DNA from: Gloeopeniophorella convolvens
Lineage: Eukaryota; Basidiomycota; Agaricomycetes; Russulales
NCBI GenBank assembly: GCA_022496205.1
Contig: WTXD01000013.1
Coordinates: forward strand, 372,001 to 436,000
Length of the DNA: 64,000 nt
Reading direction: 5' to 3'
Within the stretch, counting starts at the first letter, position 1, and each line of letters opens with the position of its first letter. Made by a program: the position numbers and the translations under genes. Of this stretch, positions 11,227 to 22,873 are shown piece by piece. A model generated the notes under the pieces. That model saw only the letters and a program-made list of their open reading frames with translations. It had not been told where the DNA came from and made no database searches.

Positions 11227-12465
11227 TCCTGGGATGGGAGGCCTGTTCGAGCGGTCGAACCAAGCGACTGCCGGATCACCGCGTATCGGGAAGGGATCGC
11301 CGAACGAAAGGAGGATCTCAGGGTTGGAGCCATTCCGTGAACTTTCTTCACGGAATCAACTGCGAAAATAAAATCCTGCGCATGTCCGCGTTCCCAATTG
11401 CTGGCCACGCCACGCGCTGGCTGTGTGTCCTGCAACGTGCCAGAGAAGAAGACGATATGCACCTGGGAGGAAACCCCTGCCCGTGAACATCCATCCGCTC
11501 GCCCAGATGACAAAACGGGGCTTGTGCCGACGGGCTCAGGGCCCTTTGGGTCAGGAATGAAAGTCGCATTGATGTGATCAGAGGCGGCCCTTTTTCGTTG
11601 GGCTCCTCCTGCCTTATACAGCCAGGGAAACCCGGGCACTCTCGAAGTGCCAATATAGGATCACCATTATATTGAAAATTTTGCGGCATTTGCCCCATGC
11701 CTCGCTGTTGGTTCCCTCGGGAGGCCGTAGGGAGTTTCTGGGCGGCCAGGAGAGGCCAGGAGCCACCCTGCTTTTGCGGCCACTAGTCCAGACACCCACG
11801 AAGCTCGCAAATATGTACAGAACAACTCCGCTCGAGATCCCACACTGAGCCTGAGATCTGCCGTTAGGTCTTTGATAGTCATTCGTATTTGTCTTCCATC
11901 ACGTCTTCGACCGACTTCGGTAACTTTCCCTCACGCAGACCGCAGTGCAGACACTTACGTTACCTTGCCGACAGTCAGCGAAGTCTGACCGCCAGGCCGG
12001 TGTCGATCGTGTACAATTGAAAAAATAGTGCATTACACCGAGTCCCCAGGTCTGCTCAGCAAGGGTGGTGCTCGGCGGTCAGATCTCCAGAGGGGGCGAC
12101 AGTCATATGGGTGGAGCGCCCTGAATACAGTTTCCGCCTCCACTCTGCTGCGCAATTCCCATGAATTCATAGGCGCTGCCCACCTGCACGCAGCCAGTAC
12201 TCACGCACCCATACCTGCACGCCCTCGGGCTGCTGTCAGGCCAAGGCCAAGGGCGGGCTCGTCCGAGGGTACTTAGCATAATGAGTGGGGATTGCATCCG
12301 TGATCGCATGAAAGAGGGATCGGATCCAAACAATCTAGATCGTAGCGGCATGTCAAACAAGGGATGGTAGGACAGACACAAGTGGCAGAGCATAAAGAAC
12401 GCAGCATGATGCGCAATCGGGCCGCAATCAGTGCGCATGTGGACACACTGTGACACACAATGCCA
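11227..12465. other. 1.2 kb region without a recognisable gene
   Basis: Short overlapping ORFs on both strands show no consistent exon structure or recognisable domain. No repeat or RNA gene was seen. Confidence 0.4.
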
Positions 12466-13610
12466 CCTACCCACGAAGAAAGGATATGGCACACTGGACG
12501 TCGTCATGCAGGTCCTCGTGAGGTTGAGCGGCGCTGCCAGCTGTGGCTGACGGAGACTCAGGCTTCGGAGAAACCATGAGTTTCCGGCCGCGGGCGACGC
12601 CCTCGCCGAGCAGCTCGCGAATCCCGGGCGGGAGATCGGATGCCACGATAAAGACAGAAGGCACTCTAACAAGAAGGTGAGCGGGGTAGCGTGACAGGAA
12701 GAGAGATTAGGCGAACTGAGGCGACAAAGGGGACCCCATTTGCGGGACCCGAGAAATCGGGGGGGGACCCGGCCTGCTGTCGCGCGGGGTCGGGACACCC
12801 CCGTGAGCTTGCAGCCCCTTGAGGGGACTTCGATAACTGGTCTGCGGGTTTGACAGGATGGTCACTTGACCTGAAGACACGCTTGTGCTTGTCTGGAGAG
12901 TCGAGCAGCTCACGGCCAGGCTGTTCACAGTCGCCGACGTCCGGTGGCATCATATAGGGCTTCGTGTCGAGCAGTGACCCATAGTCGAGCAGCCCCAATC
13001 CGACGGGGCGGCCACCCATGAGGGCGGTGTCCATCGGGGTCGCCGCAATGATGCAAGATCTAGGGGTCCGCTTCACGGGACGTGAACGTCGCAGGGGGAG
13101 AGGACCATCGGGGGATATTGGGCACCCAGAGGACGTGGACACCGATCGACCTGGTGGTGCCTGGGAGGTGCCTCTTGGGTGTCGGGGCCGCGCGTGGACA
13201 AGGACGCCGCCATCGCAGACAAGGCCCGCAGTGGATAGCTCCCGCACAGGCCTGCTGACTCTGCGGGGAAATGTTGCTTGGTTATAACGCGTTCGGGGCT
13301 GCCCGTAGCTGTGATCGTGCGTTGATCCGTCCGAGGAGGGCCTGCGGGCCCGCTCCGTCAGCGATGGAATGTTACGGGAGGAATGAGACGCGACGTTCTG
13401 GGGTTCGTCGGTGCCGTAGTGTCCATGGCGCTGGTGGCTGTCGCGGGCGCGGTGTCTGGGGAGGGTTGCACAACCAATGCCTATGTTGGTGGAAATTGGG
13501 GTGCGCGAGCGAGAGGAGTTTGGTTGAGGCTCCAGAGGCTCCAGCGAGTGACCTCGCGTAATTGCGAGTGCGTCGAAGCGAGCGGGAAGCCTCTGAAATG
13601 TTCTAGTCAA
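12466..13610 (-). CDS. Candidate hypothetical protein, poorly resolved gene model
   Basis: A 314-codon open frame (13610-12666) contains Ser/Arg/Pro-rich sequence with the more protein-like stretch 'GLGLLDYGSLLDTKPYMMPP'. Downstream, in another frame, is 'VFIVASDLPPGIRELLGEGV', preceded by a plausible acceptor at about 12663. The segment 12928-12707 reads best in that second frame ('SSGQVTILSNPQTSYRSP'). So if a gene exists it needs either an intron or a frameshift near 12930. I recognise no domain. The length could also be a chance product of GC-rich DNA. It is reported because the downstream block looks like a real exon. Confidence 0.3.
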
Positions 13611-15711
13611 TCTATGACAAAGCTTGACACAAAGAAAGAGTAATGGAGCAGACGAACACTGTCACTCACACTCACCAAGTGGTAGTCGCGCGCATACAGG
13701 TGCCCAAGTGTTGCATACCGAGCAGAACTGCATGTTCGTGTACCCCGAGACGAGTTTTGGTGGCGTTCCAGCGCAAAGTCCGAGTTGGTCATATGATGCT
13801 ATAGTGGAACCAAGGGCCCCAACAGCCTCCATTCTACCTGTGCCAGCGCAGTCTCAGGCCGCCAGACCAGCCCAGCAGGCGTCTCCCAGAGGCCAATAAG
13901 CAAGGCTACGGCAGCCGCGGGACTTCCGATACGGATCGGCGAACCAAGCCTGTTCAGTGCACCTGTATTGAACTATTTTTCCATATTTTCCGTGGATATT
14001 AACGACCTGGAGTACTTGCCGCAATGCTCCCCTAGGCAACGGACCAGAGACGATGATGTTTGGGGGAGGTGCGCAACTTGATGGGATCTCTACAGGAGCT
14101 TGTCGCACGGCCGAGATTAGCGAAAAATCCGGCCGTCCAGTGAGCGAGAACCGAGGCCCGGAAACTTGGCCAGCAAAGTCGTAGCCGAGGGGCCCTCTCC
14201 TTCTCCTATGACCCTTCCTCCGCGCCCGCGCCCGCTCCCAGCTCCCCACCCGCTCCAGCAATTCAAGTGAAGCCTGCGCCCCGTGCACGCGCTGCTCCAC
14301 CGCGCGGCGCAACCAGCTGCCAGCGCAGCCCCGCCAGCCGTACATAACCAGTACATAAATTCGGTATTATCATCTCCGAGAAATACGTCAGAGGCACACC
14401 TAGGCGCTTATCAGAAGTCTCCTGAAATGGCAGGTGTAGAGGTTCGCAAGCCATTCGCGCGCTCAGCGTCCTTGACTCACTGGGACTATGAATTGCCCCT
14501 GCGGTGCCAGCGGGGGTCGTGAGGGTACGTGTTGTGGACGCTGCGCGGTTCTGCACCGCGTGCCCGGAGACTCGGGGGGCCCCTTCAAGGCCGACGGCGC
14601 ACGAGCACCGCTCCGTGCAGGCTCGTCCATGGCAGTTGCCACCATGCTCATCGTCCCTGCGTGCCTTCCGTCATGCGCAGGACGTATTACCGCCGGCCGA
14701 GCTGGACGTGGCTGGGATGGCCCCGCCGTGCCATCCCATTTGTGAATCCCGTCCGGACCTGTGAGCCACTAAAGGAAGATTCGGACGCCAATTGATAGAG
14801 GCGGGCGTCCCGCGCCGCATCAACGCTCTGCCCGACTTCAGGCCGCCGTGAGGCTGGGTGCGCGGCGGGCAGGCTTGTGTCCAATTTCTGGAATCGCGCC
14901 ATTGAATATTGGCTTTTTCCAGGGGGACATTTCCGTCCGACAAGGAGACTGGGCCTCCTTCAATCCTTCTATCGAACTTAGTAGTGTGGCGCTGTGCACC
15001 AGGCTTCGGCCACGACCTCGGTGTCCCGCAAACTTCTAAACCCAATCACTTCAGCTTAGAATTTCACGGGAAAGAAGCCCACGTACGAAGTACGATATGT
15101 CCCATGACTTGGTCGGAAAGTTGGCATATTTCAAATGACAACTGTACGCTGCCGCCCCGGGCCCTCGTTTTCTGCAGCATTCGAAAGAAAGCGATCGATG
15201 CACACACACTGCAGCTCCATGGCATAGTCGCGCGTCGCACACATGCCTCGGCGGAGGAAGACAGGCCTTGACAGATTAAAACAGCGACAATAATCAACGT
15301 ACGTCCACGCGCGGCGAGAGTACAATGCTAACGAGGTTTTAATTTTTCTACATACACTTGGATGAGAGTTCCAGAAACACCAGAGAACGCAACCATGCAA
15401 CACAGAGGAGACGTGGCGGATGTGAGGACAGAGGGAGTCGAGCTTGTGCAGACGGGGCTTCAAAAAGCAGCGCAAAGGGGAGATAGCAAGGCAGATCGTG
15501 GATGAAATGGCGTCTGAGATTGCGTGTGCTAATGGGCTATGCAAGCCATTGAGGCTATTACTGTGCGGCGGTGTGCCCGTTGGCAGCGGATACGTCAGTG
15601 GGTACATCTGGTGCCGGGGTTTCCTTTCGGCTTGAACTGGGGCGAGACGAGCTGCGAGCGTGAATCGGACGGGCGATAATCAGTACAGAAGGGCACAGAA
15701 GAAGGTCAGCC
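13611..15711. other. 2.1 kb region without a recognisable gene
   Basis: This is GC-rich sequence with overlapping short ORFs on both strands, none with a recognisable domain or a good series of splice sites. It includes the 3' flank of the MAPKK gene at its right end. Confidence 0.4.
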
Positions 15712-17378
15712 TTACGGCTCTTTGGACTTGCGATTGGGCCTAGGCCAACCCCAAACCTCGCGGATCCATCGTTCCATGGGCACCTCCTGCTTCATCACTC
15801 TGACGATCCAAGAGTGAGCCAGCATCTCTTTCGGCGTTGGACGCAAGGCCGGATCGACCCGCAGGCTGGACAAGACGATGATGTCAGGCTGGATACATGC
15901 GGAGAAGGGGTGAAAACCCGCACGTTTCTTTGATGAAATCCTTCATGGCATCACTCCAGTAAAACCCTGCTTCGTCTTCTAATTGCGGCGGCTAGACGTA
16001 AAAGAAGTCAACCAAGTCGCACCGGGGCGAAACGAGGTACAGACCTCGCTTTGTGTAATATAGATCATGAGTTCGATAGGTGGCATATCGGTGGGGAAGG
16101 GGAAGCGGTTCTGCACCAGCTCAAGGAGTGATAGGCCTGTCGACCATACGTCGGCACGAATGGAATATTCGAGGCCTGAAAGGCGTTCGGGCTGCGAGGC
16201 AAGCGCATGTTAGATGCGGATGACGCGTGATGTAGTAAGGACACGGACAGCCATGTAAAGGCTTGTGCCAGTGAACGTGCCGGCGTAGGAACCGATCAGT
16301 TCTCCTGACACGCCAAAGTCACAAAGTTTCACGACACCCTCGCGGGACAGGAGGACGTTGGACGGCTTGATGTCGCGGTGAATGAGCTTCTTTGAATGAA
16401 GGTACGCCAGACCTTGCAATATCTGCCATGAATGGTGAGGCGCAATGATAGCATTAAAATGGCAGAACTGCATACGCCCTCCGCAAGACGCCCCGCGACC
16501 TTCTCACCGACACGACCACCGCGCTCCTTGATCCGCCTACCCACGGCCTCCAGACTCTTGCCATCACATATCTCCATAACCACCTTGACTTCGCTGGACG
16601 AGGGGGACATGTATGCGCCATAGAAACGAATGATGTTGGGATGCTTGATTGTGGTGATAATCCCGAGCTCGCGGACGAGCTGCTTCATCGGGGCCTCACG
16701 AGTGGTGATGGTCTTGCGGGCCATGAGCTTGCCGGTGCGCCTGTCTTTGACCTCGTGCACGGCACCACCGGCACCTTCTCCGAGCCGGGCGACCTCATCG
16801 AAGACATCGTCCGACCATTCGGTCTGAGGCTGATCATCGATCTGCTCTTCTCCAGGTTGAGTGGGCAGAGGGGAAGCGTTGCGAGTCTGGACCTCGATAT
16901 CAGTTATCGTGCGACGGACGTCCTCCATAGAGAGTGGCCTGGAGGTATTCATGGATGGACGGATGGTGGTATCGCCGGTGCCGCTGCCGTTAACTGGAGG
17001 AGAGACGGAGGGGGTCTGAGGCCCGCCGTAGTAGTCGCCACCATAGTGGCCGATGGATGGTTCGTCGGCTGGGCGAGGAGCAGCGCTACCGCCGATGGCA
17101 AGTTTGAGGGAGGGCTTGCCCTTTCCAGGGGTGGGAGCGGGTATCTGGAGAGCGAGCTTCGGGGTTGGCACACGGGAGAGAGGGGGGCTGGGCGGGGAGA
17201 GAAGTGTGGGGTTTTCGGGCTTAGACGCCTTGCGAATGTTAAGAGGCGCGATCGGTGCGGGGGTAGCGTAGGGTGAGGGGGAGGCCGAGCGCTGAAAAGT
17301 GCGGGGGCCGTGGGGACGACCTGGGGTGGGGTGATGCGCCTGGCCGCCCGAGCCAGTGGAGAGGAGCATGGAGGACAT
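15712..17378 (-). CDS. MKK1: MAP kinase kinase, MKK1/MKK2-like (cell-wall-integrity type)
   Basis: This is a dual-specificity kinase that phosphorylates a MAPK, of about 500 residues in at least five exons. After a Pro/Ser-rich N-terminal region from ATG 17378 ('[13 protein letters not shown]') the kinase domain shows the glycine loop '[12 protein letters not shown]', 'MARKTITT' with the ATP lysine, '[16 protein letters not shown]', '[15 protein letters not shown]', then '[14 protein letters not shown]', '[20 protein letters not shown]' and the C-terminal '[20 protein letters not shown]'. The activation loop keeps the S-x3-T phosphoacceptor spacing (S-Y-A-G-T). The 'TFTGTSxYMAPER' pattern resembles Mkk1/2 of the Pkc1-Slt2 pathway more than Ste7 or Pbs2. 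Stop TAA lies at 15714-15712. The pathway assignment is inferred from motif resemblance. Confidence 0.93.
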
Positions 17379-17564
17379 TGAGCGCAGTGGAAGACAGGGA
17401 GAAGGAGGGCTGGGGGAGACTGAGGGGCGAGGCCAATTCGGACTGCCGGCGTCCGCACCCAAGGCGAGTCTTAGACAAACCTTGCAACGCCTCGCGGCCC
17501 TTGACAACCGCCGTGTATCACTCCTGATAGGCCTCTTGGTTGTACTTCTCTTGTTCCCGGTTAT

Positions 17565-17655
17565 GGTACTGTAGCCAAGTGGTTACGGCGTCACGTTTAG
17601 GTCCTTTACCAATCCGTGATGGGAAACCTCGCGAGTTCGAATCTCGTCAGTGCCA
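17565..17655 (+). tRNA. tRNA-Leu (anticodon UAG) with a short intron
   Basis: The acceptor stem GGTACTG pairs with CAGTGCC (one T-G wobble), followed by discriminator A. The D-arm 'GCCAAGTGGTTACGGC' matches the A-box form of leucine tRNAs. The anticodon stem TCACG/CGTGA encloses 19 nt starting TTTAGG, read as a 7-nt loop with anticodon TAG plus a roughly 12-nt intron after position 37. An 11-nt variable arm and a TPsiC arm containing GTTCGAATC (B box) follow. A T-run (17657-17662) is a Pol III terminator. The long variable arm and base A at the discriminator support leucine. The gene sits in the short gap between the MAPKK start and the next plus-strand gene. Confidence 0.88.
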
Positions 17656-17875
17656 CTTTTTTGCTCCCCCGGCACGCCACCTTGTGTCGGTGAGGTCACT
17701 TCCCCAAGCTGCCCGCCACACCTGCAGGGACACACTAGGGACACACCGCACCGCACTCCATCGTCGTCCCGACCACAATCTGTAATGTGTTTTATACCGC
17801 TCTGACACACTCTGTATTTTTTTTCGGAGAACCTGGCTGCTGTACTACACCATCCTACTCATAACAGCCTATAAC

Positions 17876-18532
17876 ATGCCACCCCACAGCGACACCGGCT
17901 CCGAGATCTCCCTGCCCAGCTCTGTCTCGTCCAACTCAATCGCACACCCATCTAATCCTCCCATTACGCCCAGAAAGTCACGGAAGCAACCAGACTCGAT
18001 CCGTCTCGACTCTATCGGCGTCGATCCCGATGATATCGTCGGCAAAGTCCTTGTGCGCATCCGGCGGTCCCCCACGCACCCCGCTGTCACCCTCCATTTT
18101 GCAGATAATACTACCTACCAGGTCCGCGTCGACGGCTACGACCCCGTCCATCGCGGCATCCCAAAAGAGCTCGAGATGAACTCGCTACTCGTACCGCTCT
18201 TCAAACCGCCCAGTGGCCAGGTCGACGTGCGCCTCACCGTCACCCATGCGCGCATGGTCAAGCTCAAGGACACCGCGCACGAATGGTCCGAGCGCTCCGA
18301 GAGCAGGTGGAACGTCGAGCACCTCGCACTCGCGCTCAAGTTTGCAGAGGAGCCCGGCTGGCACTGCGTCTGGGCGACCATGGCCGAGTACGACGGCGAC
18401 TTCGGGCCATGCACCTTCCGGAGCTTCGAGGACGTATATCTCGCCGAGCTGCAGTCATCCTCCAGGAAGCGCAGGTCACCGCAGAAGCAAGCTCGGCCAC
18501 CCCATGGAGGTGGTGTCCAGGCAATGCGCTGA
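17876..18532 (+). CDS. Conserved hypothetical protein, single exon, 218 aa
   Basis: This is an intronless ORF with a good context (ACATGCCACC) and no competing frame. It starts with a Ser/Pro-rich head ('SDTGSEISLPSSVSSNSI'), then a soluble, mixed alpha/beta-like core ('VGKVLVRIRRSPTHPAVTLH', 'YQVRVDGYDPVHRGIPKELE', 'GWHCVWATMAEYDGDFGPC') and ends in a basic tail ('SSSRKRRSPQKQAR'). I recognise no named domain and see no membrane segment or signal peptide. The basic tail might act as a nuclear signal. Codon use is like the neighbouring real genes, which supports coding. Confidence 0.7.
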   Translation: MPPHSDTGSEISLPSSVSSNSIAHPSNPPITPRKSRKQPDSIRLDSIGVDPDDIVGKVLVRIRRSPTHPAVTLHFADNTTYQVRVDGYDPVHRGIPKELEMNSLLVPLFKPPSGQVDVRLTVTHARMVKLKDTAHEWSERSESRWNVEHLALALKFAEEPGWHCVWATMAEYDGDFGPCTFRSFEDVYLAELQSSSRKRRSPQKQARPPHGGGVQAMR

Positions 18533-21062
18533 ATTCATTGCAAATGGCAGAATTGTACCCCGCCAAGTCTCCCGCAACATCACCTTAACCCCTCCGCGCG
18601 TCGGGAAGCGAGGGCTTCTTGATACCTTCCCGTTGACCATTTGCTGTGCTCTCCGACCGTCTTCTCTGCATAGTTGTCATGCTTCTCACGTACATTTGGA
18701 GCCCGTTGCATTGCTTTGGAGTCGCAATATCGCTGTATTTGTACTATTCGTTATCAACATGGCTTCTTCAATGACGAAGCAATCCAGTTATATGCATGCC
18801 CTTTAGTCGCCCAGATCGACAGCTTCCGTAGTTCCGCAGCGAGGGTGGGAGAGTGCGAGACTCATGGCAGGGAGCGAGACGTCACCGCGTCACCCCCCTA
18901 CTCGTCTATATCCCCATCAAGGCGGCGGGTCCCTCTGCATCGGCCTCCTTGACGACAGGATCAAAACGGGGAAGATGCACGCGCCGGAGAGCTTCACGCC
19001 ACATGACAGTGCGGCATCATCCTGCTCGTCAGAGGCGCACGCACGAGACTCACAAAGGCAACGGAGGTCCCACGTACCCTCACGTACCCGTCACATAGTC
19101 TCCGGAGCGCGCACCGCGTCCAGAGCCTCATCGTCAATGGCGCACCACTTGGACGTTGTGGCCGAGGCCAAGGCCATCTATGTCAAGTGAACCGCGGAGC
19201 GCGCGGCACGTATTATTGAGCCGGCACCACTGCGAGAGACAAGCGCAATGTGTCGGCCCAGAATGGGAAGAGGGACGTTGTGCCGTAAGAAAGGAGGCAG
19301 GGTCCACAATGACTTCACAGCTGCCTCGTCTCAAGTGTTGATCCTCTCGCCCAATACAGCGAGAACAGCGGACCCCGGCGAAGGCGAACGGGATCCCTAA
19401 ATGTTGCCAGCGCAGCTGTATCTAGCTGTATCAAGGAAGGACAGATACAGCACCAGATCAGGGAGGCTGCGATTGTTCCTTGAGGGACCCGATTAGCACC
19501 AGCTGTATCGGTAAACGGCGTGGCGAATCGGACGGCTAACGTGAAGCGTCTTACTCGAGGACAAGAGCGCGAAGCTTGTTCACAGCGTGGTCTGCTTACA
19601 TCCCCACGGACGGGGCAGATGAAATCAGCTTCGCTGAAGGAACCTAAAAGATGAGATACCGTCGTCTGGCCAGGGAGACAGTCAGAAATCAAACCTTGCT
19701 GCATGGTTCTTAGCCAACGTGATTCGTTTCTGTCGCCTTGAATGGGGATATTTGGACATCGCGCACCAGGGTGTTATGAGAGCGCACCAAAAGCAGATCG
19801 ATTGTTCCGAGTGTTTTTGGGGCCACGGACGCACGCAGGATATGACGCTCATGGGCCTTGTGATTCGGCGACCTGCCAAAATCGACGGACTGGGAGATCG
19901 TGGAGGCCAGCTGATGGGCGCAGCATCACGTTGGTACGGATGTTGATTTACAGACAGGCGGCGTGGGTGCTGGAAGGGACCGTTAGATGCCAGACAGTCG
20001 GCGGCACTATTAGTGAGAAAGGCACGAGATAGATAGCTGTCGCCGCGCTGCTGTGGTCCAGGGTATCCTGTGGCCGCCTCTGCCGCTGACACGTCCGCGT
20101 CCGTGCCGTCGCACCTCGAAGGGGAGATAAACGGCCCCAGGGGAGATACGCTCCCTTTGCCGCGTCGAACGGGGACGCCTCCAAACTTCATTATAGCGTA
20201 ACGAGCCGCAAGGAGCTCTCAGACTTTCCTCAAGGGCAAGCTGCGGCTATACAGTTTGTGAGCGGCATTACTGCAGATAAAACCCAGGGCTTTACATACC
20301 GGTCAATCAGCACGCCCGCGCCGAACGGCGACAAGATGCCAATAGAGCCTGAAACCTCTCAAATTGTGCTCACAGCCCCGCCCAAGCCTGGTGGGCGTCA
20401 GATCCCAGTGTCAACCGGAATTATGAAGGGATGGGGATGGAGTCTCAGCAACAGCGATCGCTGCCTTACGTTTTTGTGTAATAAGTGCGCGGAGCTTCGA
20501 GGTCGTGGCGCTTCGGCTTACAAGTGCGTCAGCTGCAGCGAAGGCGCAGCGGCAGGAGGTTGCGAAACCTGGTGGAGTCCCTCCACCTTGCTGGTGCCAC
20601 AGCGCTCGCAGCCCTTTGCAGAAGTGCCGATGGCCGGACCAGCACAGCCGGCTAGGTTTCCTTTGCAGGGACACGGTCCAGAAGAGCCTGGAGGCTGCGG
20701 CCTCCACTAGGCTGAATGGGGGTGACCAAATCCACGAGAATGATGGATCTTGCGCACTTCGAGCTGGACTCTAAACCAGGACGGTCGAATCAAATTGCCA
20801 GGTAGGCGCGGAGGGAATTTCTGGGCAGGCTGGGAGGGGAATGGCTCGCCCCCTCGATCAGGGACTGGACTCCATAGTCGCTGACATTGACATTCTTCAT
20901 ACTGTCGTGATTCTGTCCATCAGAACGCGCAATGGCGGGCAAATGTCCCCGCGGCTGGCCTATGGCGAGCGTGTTCTGCAAAGCTTAAGTTTTTTTTTTT
21001 CGAGTTACGAGAGGACAGTGTGAATTGAGTTCGGCCGCCCATACAGACACGAGGATGCGCGT
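18533..21062. other. 2.5 kb gene-poor region with a possible helicase relic
   Basis: No intact gene is recognised. At 20223-20390 the plus strand reads 'GITADKTQGFTYRSI' and 'PNGDKMPIEP', which resemble the motif VI area of PIF1-like helicases found in fungal mobile elements. The open frame continues to 20710 without other matches. A poly-T/A-rich bit (20987-21000) precedes the NAA50 gene. Other ORFs look random. Confidence 0.35.
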
Positions 21063-21176
21063 GTGTCGTCCCGGCGGGGAGCGCGAGTGTCGAAAGTTGG
21101 CGCGGGTTTGGGGCTCCCGCGTGGCGAGGGAGGCGCGTTGGTGGCGTCCAACATCGACTTGTCCCCCACCAGCTCC

Positions 21177-21803
21177 ATGACTTCTGCGCGTAAAACGGTG
21201 TCCTCCAAGGTCACATTTGCCTCATTGACCCCAAATAACCTGGGCACCGTCCGAAAGCTGAACTCCGTCCTCTTTCCGATCAAATACAGCGAGAAGTTCT
21301 ACAGCGAGATCCTCTTACCTGAGGTCGAGGATTTCTGCAGGCTCAGTGCGTGCATACGCGCGTCTTCTCGGCTTCTCGTGAGCTAATACGTGAGCACAGT
21401 CTATTACAATGACATTCCCGTTGGAACGATCTGCTGCAGGCTCGAAACGAAGGATGGCGTGAATCAACTATACCTGCTCACAATGGGGGTTCTTGCTGTG
21501 CGCCCTGTGTTTCGTCCCCTCCGGTGTTTTCACTGAAACCATTCTTCGATGTACTAGCCTTATCGGTCTCTCGGGATCGGCTCACATGGCCTAGACGTCG
21601 TACTGCAGGCGGCTGCTTCCCACTCCAAGCCCAAGATCGACCGAATATACCTTCATGTCCAGGTGTCCAATGACGGTGCGAAGCTGTTCTACGAGCGACA
21701 TGGATTCAAGGAGAGTGGCATCGACGAATCCTATTACAAGAAAATCAAGCCGAGCGGAGCCTGGATACTGGAAAGGGCCGTCGAACACGCCAGTAGTGAG
21801 TAA
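21177..21803 (+). CDS. NAA50: N-alpha-acetyltransferase NAA50-like (GNAT family)
   Basis: Three exons (21177-21345, 21400-21497, 21558-21803) give 170 residues, the normal size for Naa50. GNAT features seen are 'VRKLNSVLFPIKYSEKFY', 'YYNDIPVGTICCRLE', 'LLTMGVLAPYRSLGIG' with the acetyl-CoA binding R-x-x-G-x-G, and 'LHVQVSNDGAKLFYERHGF' near the C-terminus. Naa50 acetylates N-terminal Met of nascent chains and associates with NatA at the ribosome. It also supports sister-chromatid cohesion in animals. An in-frame ATG at 21063 would add 38 Gly/Arg-rich residues. The start at 21177 fits the family best. TAA is at 21801. Confidence 0.92.
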
Positions 21804-22117
21804 TAGTAGGGCACAGCTGCCTCAGTCGGCGACGGATGTGTAGTAAGTGGTTCTAGATTAACGTATTTTCGCATTGCTAAATAGGACGGTGTTCACAGTA
21901 TAGGCTACAAAATATACAATGGGTGTCTACCACCCAACATCACCGAGCACATTATAATCAGACAGTGATAGTTGTCCTTCGACGATGTGTCAATGTGAGA
22001 GATAAGGAAACGGAGCGAGATAATTAGAGGAATCTGGGGTCTTGGTGAGTCAGTGCGTCACACGCCTCGTAGCAAGGTTGCTTACTCGAAAGAATACATA
22101 TCGACGGCATAGCGGCC
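21804..22117. other. Convergent 3' spacer, 314 bp
   Basis: This is AT-richer sequence between the stop codons of NAA50 (+) and the CRZ1-like gene (-). It should hold both polyadenylation regions. No ORF. Confidence 0.5.
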
Positions 22118-22873
22118 TCAAGATTGCTCCTCGAACCCACACCTCTTCACGAGCTGACGAAGGACATGAGCTCGATAGTCCATCCGGGGAATACGGGAAC
22201 AAGCGTACCTGGTGCCTCTTCAAAGCGTCCTTTCGAGTGAAGGTCTTGCCGCATCCGCCATTGCACAGGAACGGCTTCTCACCCGAGTGCGTCTCGCGGT
22301 GCCTCTTGAGATCATGCTGGCGATTGAATGATAGTGCGCACATATCACACGCAAATGGGCGCTGTGGAGAGGCGGGATACTGCATCTGATCGACACCTTG
22401 CACCATCACAGGACTCTGCGCCGAACCGTGGCCGCCATAGGGATTGTTTGATACCGGTGCAGACGGGTAGCCCGACTGCGGGAGCGACATCGATCGACTG
22501 TGCGCGTAACTTGATCGCGAGTCTGATGAGGAGAGACCGTTCTGGGACGAGTACGGAAGCGACAGCGGCGGGATATTGTGCCCCGGCTGGCCGTTGGGGA
22601 GTTGGGGGGATATGGTACGTGTCGCGACGATGAGTAGTGGTTCTGCTGAGCCGACATCGCAGAGGGCTGGGAAGTCGTGGCGCCGTACGGATAGGCGGTG
22701 GGATATGACGCCGTCGGTAACGTGGGAGACACGGGAGGTGACCCCTGCGCGGAGGTGTAGTAGCCGTTGCTGGAGGGAGAATAAGCCTGGCGTTGGCCAG
22801 GTCTCCATTGCACGGGAGAGTAAGAGCCATGGGGTTGCTCGGTGGTGGCGTGACGTGCGTCGTTGAGGTTCAT
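22118..22873 (-). CDS. CRZ1: CRZ1-like C2H2 zinc-finger transcription factor with an apparent 1-nt frameshift
   Basis: From ATG 22873 ('MNLNDARHATTEQPHG') a Tyr/Ser/Pro/Gln-rich N-terminal region runs to about 22610. Then the reading frame must change to give 'NGQPGHNIPPLSLPYSSQNG', 'GSAQSPVMVQGVDQMQYPAS' and two C2H2 fingers ('FACDMCALSFNRQHDLKRH' and 'FLCNGGCGKTFTRKDALKRH'). An intron (22207-22155) leads to the last exon, 'LVKRCGFEEQS'. The fingers and the third half-finger 'LVK-CG' are the signature of Crz1, the calcineurin-responsive factor. The frame change falls in a C6 run (plus-strand G6 at 22604-22609) with no usable intron, so one base seems to be missing. No PxIxIT calcineurin-docking motif was found by eye. 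Confidence 0.82.

Noticed and set aside
12103..12798. 231-codon minus-strand open frame
   Set aside because: Conflicts with the more protein-like frame of the same strand and has a composition typical of a shadow frame.
22606..22640. A 32-bp intron (GTACCATATC…CGGCCAG) to explain the CRZ1-like frame change
   Set aside because: Too short for these genes, whose introns are about 45-70 bp; a 1-nt loss in the C-run is simpler.
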